A stretch of DNA of 64,000 bases from Gloeophyllum trabeum ATCC 11539 (GCF_000344685.1 NW_006920412.1:2234617-2298616); one strand, 5' to 3'. Shown: positions 21,171 to 32,625, counted from the first letter of the stretch. Notes: a model not told the origin generated them from the sequence alone. Translations and numbers: made by a program.

Positions 21171-24100
21171 TCACGAACTGTGTCCCATCGAGCCAAGCAT
21201 CTGCTCCAATCTAGCCTCCACGGACAAACTTGTCTCAGCCTCGGAATGATCGTGCCCACGAGATGCGAAATTGAACGAGCCGGCATCCAAACCTTCAGAC
21301 AGGTTCTCGATCAAACGCCCAATCTGCGCCGGAGAACTGTAGAAAACCTAGCAGTATATGAGCATATGACCCAAATGGACGAAGTTGCGAAGAGCTTACT
21401 TTAGTCTCTGGACGGTTTTGAGCGAGCGGGGATTTCTTATGAGAAAGGTAGGACGTGTTGCTACCCTTGGAAGATTTCCTTCCGTGCTCTTTGAAGAACA
21501 CTTGCATTCCGTCCTGACTTGAGTCATGTAGAGAGTATTCTGACAGGAAGCTCGCTCGACTGGCGTATATCGACTCGCCATCATCGTCACGTAAGCCATT
21601 CACGATCGACCTGACGTTCCCATCGTAAGAAATCCAAAAGATGTAGTCTTATATCAAGGTAACAAACCATATGGTCTCTCCATTTGCCATCTCCACTACT
21701 TCGATGGCGGGAGGTGGCTCAGTAGTCGACGGTCGTTCAGAATCAACTCCGGGTAATGTATCCCTCTCATGCGAACCCGCAGCCTGGGCTAAGGGGGCTT
21801 TACCCTCACTCGCGTACATATCATACCTGGAAGAAACTTCAGTGGTGAAATGTAACATCGTATTTATCACAACCTACAAAGAGTCATAGGCAGAGCTTGA
21901 CTTCTCCAATGGCGCGGCAAAGCTGGACAGCGGCACTTGAAGATTGCCATCAGGTCTCGTCGCCGAACCGGTCGAAGGTAGCTGAGGTACAGGAGGAGAT
22001 GCTTCGTTAGAGAACCGTCGGGTCGCCGGAGACTTTGGTGGCGGCGGCGTCGGGGCGCGGTCATGAACCGAACGATTTGATTGCGCTGAGGTAGTGCTGG
22101 TGGGCCGCTGTCGTTTCGAAGTCTTGCGTGTCAAGAGGCTCCAGTCAATCGCAGAGGCTCTAGTATCGGACGGCATGATGATGGTTCTTCGTACGATGGC
22201 ATTGGCTGGCAGCTTCTCCTCGGCGTCTCTGCGCTGCGTCTCATTGTCCTTGGCCTCAGTACGATTTCGCAAAGACAGCTTTCGTGCTACGTTCTCAGCG
22301 GGCCGAGCGAAGAAACTGTCTAGACTGGGTCTGCCATCGGATTGCATCGGGGAGCGCGCTCTATCCCAAGTCGAAGGCTTCTGACTACGGATGCTCTGAG
22401 CGTGAGAAGTGTTTCTGGTTATCCTGGACGTCGAAGGACGTGACGATGTAGAAGTAGAACGGACAAGTAGATCGCTCAGCGCCTCCTGATCTAGGCCCAA
22501 GTTAGAGGCAGCATCGAAGAGCTGCTTCAAAGCCTTCTCATCTTGATCTGACGGCGTTGCCGCCATCATCGAAGAGTTCGACTGATCTGTCGCACCTGAC
22601 GGAGTGAGTTTGGAGGGCGAATCATGGTCTAATGAAGGCACGGTCGGGAATTCTGTATGATGAGCCGGAGCCGAATATATTTGAGCAGCAGTATTGCGCT
22701 CGCCGGGGGGGAGCGTGACGGAAGATGCGCCTGCCGAGGTATACGCAACCGGACCCGACCTTTCTTGTTCGGGCAAGAAGTCGGCGTTGCGCGGTTTACG
22801 CCACCGCGATATCAGTCCTCTGAATCCGGGTGCTGATGCAGGAGGACTAGGCAACGTCACTTTGACGTTAGGGGCATCTACAGCACTCAGTGGCAGCTGC
22901 ATGCTCGGTACTTCGTGCTGAAGAGCTTGATCATCTCGAGCAGGCGGCGATTGGTTGGGCTTGAGATCCAGAGGGAATGGTGTGACTTCCTCGCCATTTA
23001 GTGCCGGCGGTCTCTGTCGGAATGTACCGCGTATCCTGCGTATCCGTTGTCCAATCTTGGATGTATTCGCAGCTTGTGCGTGGCCCGCAACGGGTGATGG
23101 ACTAGGGAGGGGAATGGCATCCACACTTGTGGAAGCCATAACCAGCTGAGGGGAAGAAATCTGGTTTGGATTGATGCGTTTTCGAGACTCGCGCAATTTG
23201 GAGTTGGAGGGTATCTTACGCAAAGCCGCGGTTGCTTCCTCGGCTCGCCGCTGTACATCCTTGGCCAGCTCTACAGGATCCACAAGTAAAGGACTTTTTG
23301 GAGATAGCGGAGTGACAACAGCACGTGATTCAGATTCAGCCTGTGCCACCATGTCGATAACGGACGTCGGTGTGGTATCATCGACTGAAATGACATCAGG
23401 AGTAGCGATAGATGGACCTAGTGAAGCGGCGGGAACCTCGGCGTCAAGATACGAAGGCGCAAGAACAGCTGCGCTCGAGAACTCGTCACGTTCCTGCGAA
23501 CCAAATAGGACATCATCAAGATCTTTTCTGCGTCGACGAGGACTAGACGGAGAAGACGGCTCGAGCAGCGGCGAAGACTCTGCCTTGGGTTCTTCTCTTG
23601 GACTCTCAGCTTTGTCGTGATCAGCCGCGTTCAACCGGGGCGACTGTATACTATCGATGACAGAGTTGAGAAGAGCATTCGCTTTCGCAAAATTGTCTGG
23701 ATTGGACGAGCGAGGCGATTGGTTCGTTGGAGGGGGTGCTTGTGGGGCAGGACTGGTGGCCTAAGGGCAACGCAGAGTTAATGTTAACTAAACTGCTACT
23801 AAGTGCGATAGAGGAACTTACCCTAGGTTCCGCAGCGTGGAGTGAATGCGAGGTAGACGGCCTTCGCCGTCTCAATGAAGGCGGCCTGCTCTCTGGCGTC
23901 GTCGTCTTAAAGAAAGCAGCTCTCACTAACTTATCCTGGATCGCGGCAAAGTCAGCCTTGGTCAAGCCAGCATAGCGGCGTATAATATCCTCCGGATCCC
24001 AGTCGTCGTCCGCGTTATTCCCTAGAGCCGCAGAATCGGTGTTGGTACTGTCTAACTCATGCCACGGAGGTTGCTCGGGGTCGAGATCCTTGAAGAGGCC

Positions 24101-26490
24101 GTAGACACGATCTTGCTTGCCTTCCTCGTCCCATGAATGATAGCTCGAACCTGCTGATTCAAGGGACGAGTGTGAAGAATTCGCAATTGGTGAGAACACG
24201 AGGCCATTAGGCGAGAAGGGAGAGGAAGGTTGACTTCGTCCGACAGACCGAACCCCACCATTGCGATACACGACGTCGTGATCGGCGCCCGCACCCGGCG
24301 TAGGAGATCGAGCACTGTTTTGAGTGGGCGTAGGAGAACGTACTGGGCGACTCGCCATCAAAATGGGGGAACCTAGATCACCGGCGATGGAAGAAGGTGG
24401 TCTATTGACATCTAGGGGTGACGTGCCATCAAAGCGCGACATGATACTCGTATTGCCATTGTCAAGCAGAGGAGAATCAGGGAGAGCGGGCGACCGAAGA
24501 GATCGACTAGTGGACTTCGATCTCTCGAGGTTACCATGGATGTCGGTGTTGGTATCTGTGCCACTCATAACACTGTCAGATCTACTATGTCCAGATATGC
24601 TGCCATTTGCCCCGTTGGCTCGGGGCACACTGGAAATCGAAGAGCTCGATGCCGTATTCCAACGAATATTTGATGGAGTACCAGGGCGCGACGACGGTGC
24701 ATTTCGCTGATAGGAGTTACCTAAGAAAGGCGAAGCCGGTCTCCTACTTTGCGCGGCGTCACCGTTGGTAGCCTGCTGGCCAAACGAGTCTTCGCCCTTC
24801 CTTACCCTATCCTCAGGAGTGAACCGTCCATTTATGCTCCTAGCTGTAAACAAGGACGTCCCTCCGAGCGGAGAACCTACCCGATGGGGCCGAGTGGATG
24901 CGCTCGAATCCCTCCTTACAATTCCTGTGGAGAAGTTGGACGACATGCCAGTTGGCGCTCGCTCGACATATCCTGACTGCAACGGCGAAGTTGCACGGGG
25001 AGTCGTGGAATGTGACCGACCCTGGTCATCTGAGTCCAGTCCTGTATCGCGAGGGGTCATAGGCCGTGGCATCCCAGGGACATAACCAGGGAGCCTCGGA
25101 GATGTTGCTCCTGTCCGTGAATAAAGAGAAGGAGAACCACGCTGGGACTCAAAGTCCAAGGGAGCAACAGCCTTGTCGGAAGAAACAGCAGTCGCTGGCG
25201 CTTCTCTGGAGGAGTGAGACAGATGACGAACATGCTCGGACTGATGTGGTCAAGCACAGCGGACACGTGGGTTACGGCTACAAAAATGATGCAGCGTTGG
25301 AAACTCACCTTGCTAGGGCTAGAGCCTTTTTCTAAGACTGCGGACGGGGCAACCGGGGTGCGGGGCATTACAATCTCGTCTTCAGCTTCTTCCTCCATCT
25401 CGCGTATAACATCCTCTAGAGCGATAGACATATGGACAAGCTCAACAGGAGAGAACGCTCTGGAAGGTCGCCGTTCTGACGCAGTCGACCCTTGGGATGA
25501 AGCTGAGCTCTCCTCCGTGGACGTACCCGGATTCAATGTAACAGAACGAGCAAGTGGCGTCTTCTCATTAGGGCTGGAAGTAACAGAAGTGGACGCTGAC
25601 GCGGTGCCTCTGTTCTCTGGAGTTACCGGCCTTAAGCTGTCGGAGTACAACGAGCCCTGGCCCTCGCCCCTCCATCCAGAGGATATATTCCCACTGCCAG
25701 ATGTGTCTGTTGCCGTCGCAGAAACTGCACTGCGACCGCTGCCTATGCTCCGCTGGGAAGATACGCTTCGGCGGTATCCATAATCTCTAAGACGAGAAGA
25801 GCCGAAGATATTGTTGCTATATCTCTTGCCAGGTCGCCCGCTAGAATGCGGGGAAGACGGGGAGTACTGTACAGAGCCGGAATTCATGGTGGTTGTGGAA
25901 CGCATGGATTGCCTGCCGTCTCCAAGGTCAGATGAGGCTTCAGCCATAGAGTCAGCAGAGCTATTCGCATCTCGCGTAGAAGACGAGCCATATTTGATGC
26001 GCAACCTGAGGGTCTCTAATATCATATCCTCTTGCTCCTCGGTGAGCTGGTTTTCGGCGCCTCTCGCCCTGTGTTCAGCGATGCGACTGCGTAACTCGTC
26101 CAATGACAAGGGATTCCCAGAAGATGTCCTCAGGAGAGAAAACCGTCGAGTGAGACTTCAATCAAAGTCAGTGCGTGAACTCTGGTATCTTAAAGGGCGT
26201 ATAACTCTTACTCGGGCAGGATGAGAGACGTTCGGAAATCGCTTTCAGGAGGTAAGCCAGGCAAGGTGATACCCTCTGACTGCTCAGAAGGCGCCTGAGA
26301 TTGGTATGACACCTGTGACAGAGCCCTCAGGGACTCTGGAACCTGGCTGCGTTTCACGTCCGACCTCTTCCTATAAGGTAGTCGCGCAGATGGTAAAAGG
26401 AGTAGTCGGTGTCGGATTATAATGCCGACAATAATCAGTGACTTATGTTACTTGAACGAACTCGCGTATCACGCACCGGAAGCGATTCAT
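21171..26490 (-). CDS. Very large Ser-rich, probably disordered protein
   Basis: I do not recognise a characterised family. The gene starts with a 14-nt exon (26477-26490, MNRF plus two bases); a 106-nt intron joins it to KRSDVKRSQVPESLRALSQ and GLPPESDFRTSLILP. It continues with LSLDELRSRIAEHRARGAEN and ILETLRLRI, then more than 1,000 residues rich in Ser, Pro, Thr and Arg. Islands of order include WDPEDIIRRYAGLTKADFAA and PSNSKLRESRKRINPNQ. The C-terminus is more conserved-looking: SIVNGLRDDDGESIYASRAS, VFFKEHG, and VFYSSPAQIGRLIENLSEGL, ending at 21171. All joins I traced stay in frame (introns near 26371-26476, 26160-26210, 25253-25311, 23762-23821, 21835-21893, 21617-21670, 21343-21410). 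Total about 1,600 residues. It may be a scaffold or polarity protein, but that is only a guess from composition. Confidence 0.75.
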
Positions 26491-29260
26491 CCTGTCACTT
26501 CCTTTCCCTGTTTCCCCGGATATGGGTTCAGCGTCCTCACCGACAACACGTTTATCGCAGCGCCTTGTGCTGGAAAAGTCACGCCAGGGTAGAGAGGAGT
26601 TTCGATAAGATTCCGAGTGCGACGAGAGACAACGTGGTGTACACGAGTTGGCGTCCCAGGACCGAAGAAGATCAAATCCTATTATGTATAGACCGAGCCT
26701 TTGGCAGTCGCTGGCTATTATTTTCTGATTAGAATCTCGAGTCCGAGAGGAAATGGGTATACAGAGTAACGAGAGGATGTAGCTGGGTCGGTCAAGTGGT
26801 CGCCAGTCTTCGTGCAGGTGCAGGTGCAGCCGCCTATGATGATCACGGTCTCAACAAGCTTGCGTGAAATACAGGCACAAATACGGCCCTACTAGTTTCC
26901 TTTCCTGGTACACCCTTATGTACCTTGAGATTATTTGGTGGCGAGCTTGGCCTCAACTGGTACTGTGTCTACAAATTTTCTACTGTCCTTGAAACATGAC
27001 CTAACGTCTGTCGCCTAGGACCTTATCCTAGAAACCGACAGAGAAATGAGCTTCATCCTATCTTGCTTCAAGCGCAGGAGATACACTGGCCAATTCACAG
27101 AACAAGGCAACCGCAACGAATTGTGGCTCCCCGCTCTAGTCTGTCTAGGCCTAGGCTCAGGCTATCTGTTTCCAAAATGCGCACACAGTGGCCTCAAATC
27201 CGACATGTCTAGATCTCCGTGTGCATGTGCATGAACTGATTTGCAGGTAGTCGTCACCTCAGTCTCCCTCAGACTTAGGGTTCAGGAATATTTATACCCC
27301 AAAGTCCATCCACACTCTGGTTGAAAACGTACTATAACGCGGAGCAAGTCTAACGTCTTACGGGACCGAGTACCGACCTTCTGGCGATTCTTCCCCGGGA
27401 TTATTGCAGTCTCGAACTTGTGCTTGAAGGGAGGCGCGGTCTTGCCACGCGAAGTTCGATAGCAAAATCACTGGGTCGTACTGTCTGTGCACCGCTCGTC
27501 CTTGCGCAATTATCTCCTAGACCTGGTGGCACTGAGAAGCGGCATCCGAGCCGTGGATGGCCGTCACACACGATTTTATATCGGCGATTCTGTCGTGATA
27601 AGCTCTCTGCAGCATGGCTCAAGCTATTTTTTCGTGGACAATTAACGGCCCCTACCTGTCCTTTGCTGAGATTTACCCGGTAGTTGCCTACCAGGATGCG
27701 CACTCACGCTGTCCTTGCCCATTCTTATGAAGCGCCCTCTGGGAACCAGTGGTAGAACGAACGTTCGTTCAAGCTCTTGAGTATTCAGTTAGTCCGCCCA
27801 TCACTCTTTCAGTAGGACACCCAAATACGCGTCTTCAGCCCAAGCATTGCGGCCGATGACTTGTCCTAAAGCTTCTTCGTGAGTTACCACTGCCTAATGT
27901 TGCGCCTTGTATTTGCAATGGTTGTCATAACAAGCAGGTCATAGGAGCCCTGCTGCAGTATATTACGCTCCAGATGGTCCTATGGTTCTGCAAGTTAATT
28001 CTTAACTAGACGGCTGGCCTGCCTGGCTGTCCACGCCACCCGTCATCATTTGTAGGCAAACTCGTTGCTCTCTCTCGGCCCATCTCACTGTTCTGGGCAC
28101 AAAGATGGTATTTGGGGTGCTGCTCACGGCTATCCACCTGGAGCAAAATCCACCAGCCCCTTGCAGATCGTCTCACACGACCGAGGCCCCCGCCCAAGTT
28201 TACTTGAAAGGGCCATGGTACCTCCCTTCTTCACACGCAACACCGCAATCTCGTGTTGTCATCCATCTCTGTTTATGACAGAAACCCAGACATTTTCTTG
28301 CGACGGTCCGGCGAAAAGACGGCATCGTATGATCTCTCTAGATCCCATGCACATTCTCGAGCGTATATGCCATTTTCGGCTTGTTTCGGCCTACCAAAGA
28401 TTTTGGCACGATCTCAGCGAGCAACAACCTGCATCTAAAGGCGCACTTCTCCCGCCGCCTCCGCTTCTCGTCATTTCCCCGGACTCCGAAAATCGATGAT
28501 GAAATAATGCCGAAATGAATTCACGAAAACCCGAGATTCGAATGCGCACCGCGCGTCATTGATGGCTGCTAACATGAGGCTCGTACCGTTGTCTGATAGG
28601 CTACGAGGACCTAAACACACGGTGTGTCTAGACTTTACGACACAAGAGCTGCTCCTATTGGTCGTGAAAGCGTCTGCTCCAGGGCGAGTTCATTGTCCGA
28701 TCAGGTAGGCTGAAAGGCGGGTAACTGACAAACTGTACCTCGATGAGTCTTGCTATCCCTGACATCGTGAAGTAACATGAGTACATCTCGTCATGCCTAT
28801 TACTTATGGCAAAGCTTTGATATTAAGGCGCGCTGCAGAGCTCTAGGCCCAGCGCGAAGTGGTAACCTTTATCGAGCAGCAGCTCATTGCGAGACGTCCC
28901 GGGAATGGTCCTGTTCCAGATTATCGGCGCACGAGGCAGCCTCGCCCTAGCTTTGAAATGTTTAGCGGCTGGCGTCTAGACGGACTCAGTTTTGTTTTTG
29001 AGGTTTGAACCTACCTACATTACCATCTCACGCATGCCCGTAAGACCGAGAGAGCGGCTTCCCATGGGTAGCTGACTGAGACCTACTTGCAGTAGACGGC
29101 CGTTATGTCGTCTCCTGCAAGAGGGTGGGGTCGCCCCGAAGAGATTCCATGCAAAATTTTATCCCTTAATGATATGCCGGATCATACAATATACAGCTCA
29201 TTGATACTTCTTCTCTGTTCCTTCCTGACCATCCACATAGGAAGTAACTAAGTCGCATAC
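26491..29260. other. Gene-poor region, 2.8 kb
   Basis: No gene can be supported. Short open frames on both strands (27046-27234 +, 28065-28499 +, 27401-27703 -, 28860-29010 +) lack family matches and coherent intron signals. A short hexamer run GGTGCAGGTGCAGGTGCA-like lies near 26812-26832. The 5' part presumably contains the promoter of the large Ser-rich gene, which starts at 26490. Confidence 0.5.
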
Positions 29261-30366
29261 CTAGAAGTGGACAGTTGAATGAATGCCTGATGTCAATAGT
29301 GCAGGGGGGGCGTACTTCTTAGTCCACTCTTTCGCAGTCTCGAGGAACTTCGGCTTCTCATTCTTGAGTTGCTACATACAGCTCATTAGGCGCGCGGACG
29401 ATCTGGTGAGAAGGGCGCGTTGTACTTACAGCAGCGACGTCGGGCTCGAATGGATCATCAGGGCTCGGGTTGTTCAGCTTCTCCTGTACAACGGAGAGGA
29501 CTGATATCACGGAGACGTTATCAAAGACAGTCTAGGACAGAGCGCCGAGGGGACGTGCCTGTGGACATTGTGATCGCAGGCTTCCACTGCAAGGCGGTAA
29601 GTGTTAGTGGTATACGTCTAGCCGTGTTCATCCAAACAGAAAAGGGAAACGGTGGCTCATGCTCGGCCACTTGGATGTTCACCACGTATAAGTTGACACC
29701 CAGGCTCGGGTCTGGTCACGGAAAACGAAGTGAGGACGCGTATAGATGAATGCGCACCTCATCACGCAGGATAGGCACGCATATATGCCCTTCATCGTTA
29801 ATTCCGGGGTGATACACCTTTGTCAAGAATGTTACCTAAGTGTTAATAGACGTAAACAAGCGGCGATTATAGGTAATGTGCAGTCACGCGGGTGAGAAGG
29901 GGAGGAGAGATACCGCTTACAGTCGGCGGTTTGAAAGGAAAAGTAGGAGGGATCACAACTTTGAAGCGGAACGTGCCGCCTTTGTAGGGGCTATCGGGCT
30001 GGGCGTATGGAGAACACCAGGATCAACACATGGGTCCGAGGGCAGTCACGAGACAGGACGCACAGAAGCCTTGATCGCACAGTTCCATTCGAAGAGGTTG
30101 TCCTCCTTTGGCTCAACTGTAAGATCCTAAAGTCAAGTATCAACACGTTAGAGAAGGCCTGGAATGGGGCGACAGATCTCTCGGAGATTGTAGCAGGAAC
30201 GAGGATAGACCTTGATCGGCTTGTTATTCAGGTCCGTCAATTCCTGGACGACTAGTCAGAATTGCCAAAGTAAGATACAAAACAAGTGACCTTCTGTATG
30301 CGTCTGCGTGGACGAATTAGACGACAAACGCGAGCATGGCAAGAACGCGTACCTGAGGGCGGTCAT
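29261..30366 (-). CDS. E2 ubiquitin-conjugating enzyme, nine exons
   Basis: E2 enzymes carry activated ubiquitin (or a ubiquitin-like protein) on a cysteine and pass it to substrates with an E3. Exons (minus strand): 30353-30366, 30291-30303, 30211-30243, 30064-30126, 29921-29998, 29758-29835, 29559-29586, 29430-29500, 29261-29371; all phases agree, giving 162 residues. The protein starts MTALRRIQKELTDLNNKPIK and contains NLFEWNCAIKAS, DSPYKGGTFRFKV, IPPTFPFKPPTVTF, the active-site Cys in EGHICVPILRDEWKPA, and NNPSPDDPFEPDVAAQLKN, ending with KEWTKKYAPPALL plus a short tail. It resembles the UBC4/UBCH7 group. Oddities: a 13-nt second exon, a GC-AG intron (29501-29558), and HPG instead of the usual HPN before the active site. 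It is not Rad6-like. Confidence 0.95.
29501..29558 (-). other. GC-AG intron in the E2 gene
   Basis: On the minus strand the exon ends CCACAG and the intron begins GCACGT, ending GATATCAG, 58 nt later. Only this join keeps the conserved reading MST|VLSVVQEKL. No GT donor nearby preserves the frame. Confidence 0.8.
30291..30303 (-). other. 13-nt micro-exon in the E2 gene
   Basis: The exon ACGCATACAGAAG (minus strand) sits between a 49-nt intron (30304-30352, GTACGC..CACGCAG) and a 47-nt intron (30244-30290, GTCACT..CGTCCAG). It supplies the residues that turn the N-terminus into MTALRRIQKELTDL, the expected first helix of an E2. No other join of exon 1 to exon 3 keeps the frame. Confidence 0.8.
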
Positions 30367-30421
30367 GGTGGCGGTCGACAGTGCGAGGTGCGCGTGGCCA
30401 GATACGGGATGTGATCTGGTG

Positions 30422-30433
30422 TTAGGGTTAGGG
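30422..30433. promoter_or_regulatory. Two telomere-type TTAGGG units in a bidirectional promoter
   Basis: The plus strand reads TTAGGGTTAGGG in the 126-bp spacer between the divergent start codons of the E2 gene (30366) and the Bre2/Ash2 gene (30493). TTAGGG is the telomere repeat of most fungi and also the site of Myb-type factors such as Tbf1/Teb1, which act at promoters. It is placed where one site could serve both genes. Binding is an inference. Confidence 0.5.
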
Positions 30434-30492
30434 GTACCGTTGGCACGGGTGGCTTCATTTACCTTTGCCACCGGTTGAAGTCTCAGTCTGCC

Positions 30493-32625
30493 ATGTTCGC
30501 CGGATCCTCGCCCAAACGCGACGAGTCGCCGCTCCCCCCGCCGCAGCCCGCGCCCGCCAACCCGCGCAAGCGCAAGCAGGCCGTCCACAACGCGTCCACG
30601 CCCGACCTCGCCGGGACCGCCCCCGCCGACGGCGCCAAACCGGACACCCACGCCGTCCTCTCCTCGCGCCACGCCCTCGCCAACCGCCCGCGCCTCTCCA
30701 TCTCCCGCCACCCCATCCTCACCCCCTTCGCCGACATCGATGGCCACGTCTACAACAGCACCGACTGCCCCGCCTACAACCACCTCGGCTTCCGCTATAT
30801 CCCTGCAGGCATCTCTCCGCCTGGCTCCATCCTTCCCTGCACCACCATCGAGTCCGCGCCCACACACTTCCGCGTCTCATGGGAGGACCGCTCGCAGGCC
30901 ATCAAGGTCACCCAGGACGGCTTAGGATTGCTCGGTGACAAGGGCTACCGCAGCGCCCGCTGTAACGCGCCCCTTCGCGAGGGCAAGTGGTACATGGAAG
31001 TCAAGATCGACTGTGGCGGCGGCACGAAGCCGCCCGGCAGCACCCGCCACCAGGGCGCGCACGTCCGCCTGGGCTGGGGCCGCCGCGAGGCGCCCATCAA
31101 CGCGCCAGTGGGCTTGGACGGGTACTCCTACGCCGTGCGCGACCTCACTGGTGACAAAGTGCACTTAAGCCGTCCTCGGCCGTACGGTCGGCCCTTTGGC
31201 ACAGGGGACGTAATCGGTATGTACATCTCCCTCCCCCCGCGGCGCAAGCCCGACCCGAAAGACCCGATGGACCCCGCGCACATCAAGCGCGAGCGGATCG
31301 CCATCGAGGTCAAGGGCCAAGAGTACTTCGAGAGTCTCGAGTACGCCGTCTCGAAGGAAATGATGGCCCTCATGGACGGCAAGACCTCGGCGAACACGAC
31401 TGCCGATGCCGACCCCAACGCCTCCTCGAACCCCACCAGCTCAATCCCCTCGAATCACCCTACCTCCCCGTCCAAGAAATCCGCTACAGTCAAGAACCTC
31501 CCCTCGCACCCGGGATCCAAATCAAAGGCACCCAGCGCAACCCCTGGGCCCTCGTCGAAACAAACCCAGCCGCCGCCCCTCCGCCCACTCCCAACCCTCG
31601 GTCCTTCCTCGCGCATCGCGTTCTTCGTGAACGGCGAATGCCAGGGTACCGCCTTCCAGGACCTCCTCTCTTACCTCCCGCTCAAGCCGCACCAGGAGAA
31701 GGGCAAGAAGAAACGCGAGAAGGACAGGGAACGCGAGCGCGAAGGCGGGCCGAAGGTGCACTGGGAGAACACGTTCGACGACGGCACGACCGGCTACTAC
31801 CCCATGATATCTCTATTCAACGACGCGCGCGTGCGTATCAACCCCGGTCCAAATTTCGACTTTGAACCGCCGCCGGATATCGACGCGTTGCTCACTGGCG
31901 CGGGGGACGGTAAGTGCGGGAGGCTCAAGTGGCGGCCCGTTTGTGAGCGGTACGCGGAGTTCATGCAGGAGCAGTGGGAGCTGGACAAGCTCGAGGAGGA
32001 GGCTGCGAAGCTCGAGTGGGAGCGCCGACAGATGGAGCCTGAGCAGACCGACAGAGACCGAGCAGCGGACAAGAAGCCCCCGAAGAAGAAGGCGAAGACG
32101 GCTGCGGCTGGGACGAAGAAGAAGAAAGCAGAACGAGGTGGGTCGGCGATGGTCGACACGAAGGAGCGGGGCAGCTCAGTAGCAGCGGACACGAAAGACC
32201 GGGGCTCCTCCGTCTTCATCGAACGCGGGGAGCGAGGGAGCTCCGTGGTCGAGTCCGAATCTGTCTCCGTGCCCGCGACGCCGCGCCCTGGGTCGGCCAT
32301 GGACGTCGAGGACGACAGATTCGCGCCGAGCCCGTTTACGGCTTTCCCGACTTTCCCGCCGTCGATGAATGCGGACTCCATGCTGCCTGCTTCGTCGTCC
32401 TTTCCGTCGATGGGCACGATGCCTTCTGCATCCTCGTACAATGGTATTGGACTGGGTTTACCGGCGCTTGCAAAGCGCGAAGAGGAGGAAGAGGAAGAGG
32501 AGACGATCCCCCTTATGGGTCCGGGGATGCCCTATGGACAACCTCCGAGACATCGGACTACTACAATATGGGCACAAAAGGAGGAAGAGGAAGAACTGCC
32601 CAGGAGTAGTCCTCCAACCTACTAA
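30493..32625 (+). CDS. BRE2: COMPASS subunit, Bre2/Ash2-type SPRY protein
   Basis: Bre2/Ash2 is a subunit of the COMPASS/Set1 histone H3-K4 methyltransferase. The first ATG in frame is 30493 (MFAGSSPKRDESPLPPPQP); it gives 710 residues in one exon. After a disordered N-terminus there is a split SPRY domain: YIPAGISPPGSILPCTTIES, YRSARCNAPLREGKWYMEVK, HVRLGWGRREAPINAPVGLD, YSYAVRDLTGDKVHLSRPRP and FGTGDVIGMYISLPPRRK. The second half of the SPRY domain follows a long low-complexity insert (about residues 290-375): SRIAFFVNGECQGTAFQDL and YYPMISLFNDARVRINPGPN. The C-terminus has CGRLKWRPVCERYAEFMQEQ, a Lys/Glu coiled segment, repeats of the type ERGSSV, and a Ser/Pro tail. No PHD or winged-helix part like that of animal ASH2L is present, so it is closer to yeast Bre2. 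Confidence 0.85.
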   Translation: MFAGSSPKRDESPLPPPQPAPANPRKRKQAVHNASTPDLAGTAPADGAKPDTHAVLSSRHALANRPRLSISRHPILTPFADIDGHVYNSTDCPAYNHLGFRYIPAGISPPGSILPCTTIESAPTHFRVSWEDRSQAIKVTQDGLGLLGDKGYRSARCNAPLREGKWYMEVKIDCGGGTKPPGSTRHQGAHVRLGWGRREAPINAPVGLDGYSYAVRDLTGDKVHLSRPRPYGRPFGTGDVIGMYISLPPRRKPDPKDPMDPAHIKRERIAIEVKGQEYFESLEYAVSKEMMALMDGKTSANTTADADPNASSNPTSSIPSNHPTSPSKKSATVKNLPSHPGSKSKAPSATPGPSSKQTQPPPLRPLPTLGPSSRIAFFVNGECQGTAFQDLLSYLPLKPHQEKGKKKREKDREREREGGPKVHWENTFDDGTTGYYPMISLFNDARVRINPGPNFDFEPPPDIDALLTGAGDGKCGRLKWRPVCERYAEFMQEQWELDKLEEEAAKLEWERRQMEPEQTDRDRAADKKPPKKKAKTAAAGTKKKKAERGGSAMVDTKERGSSVAADTKDRGSSVFIERGERGSSVVESESVSVPATPRPGSAMDVEDDRFAPSPFTAFPTFPPSMNADSMLPASSSFPSMGTMPSASSYNGIGLGLPALAKREEEEEEEETIPLMGPGMPYGQPPRHRTTTIWAQKEEEEELPRSSPPTY

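Noticed and set aside
30475..30492. An upstream start for the Bre2/Ash2 protein at 30475
   Set aside because: The codon there is TTG; the first ATG in frame is 30493.
29261..32625. A functional link between the E2 and COMPASS through histone H2B ubiquitination
   Set aside because: That pathway uses Rad6, which has a different sequence pattern; this E2 is of UBC4/UBCH7 type. The pairing may only reflect a shared promoter.
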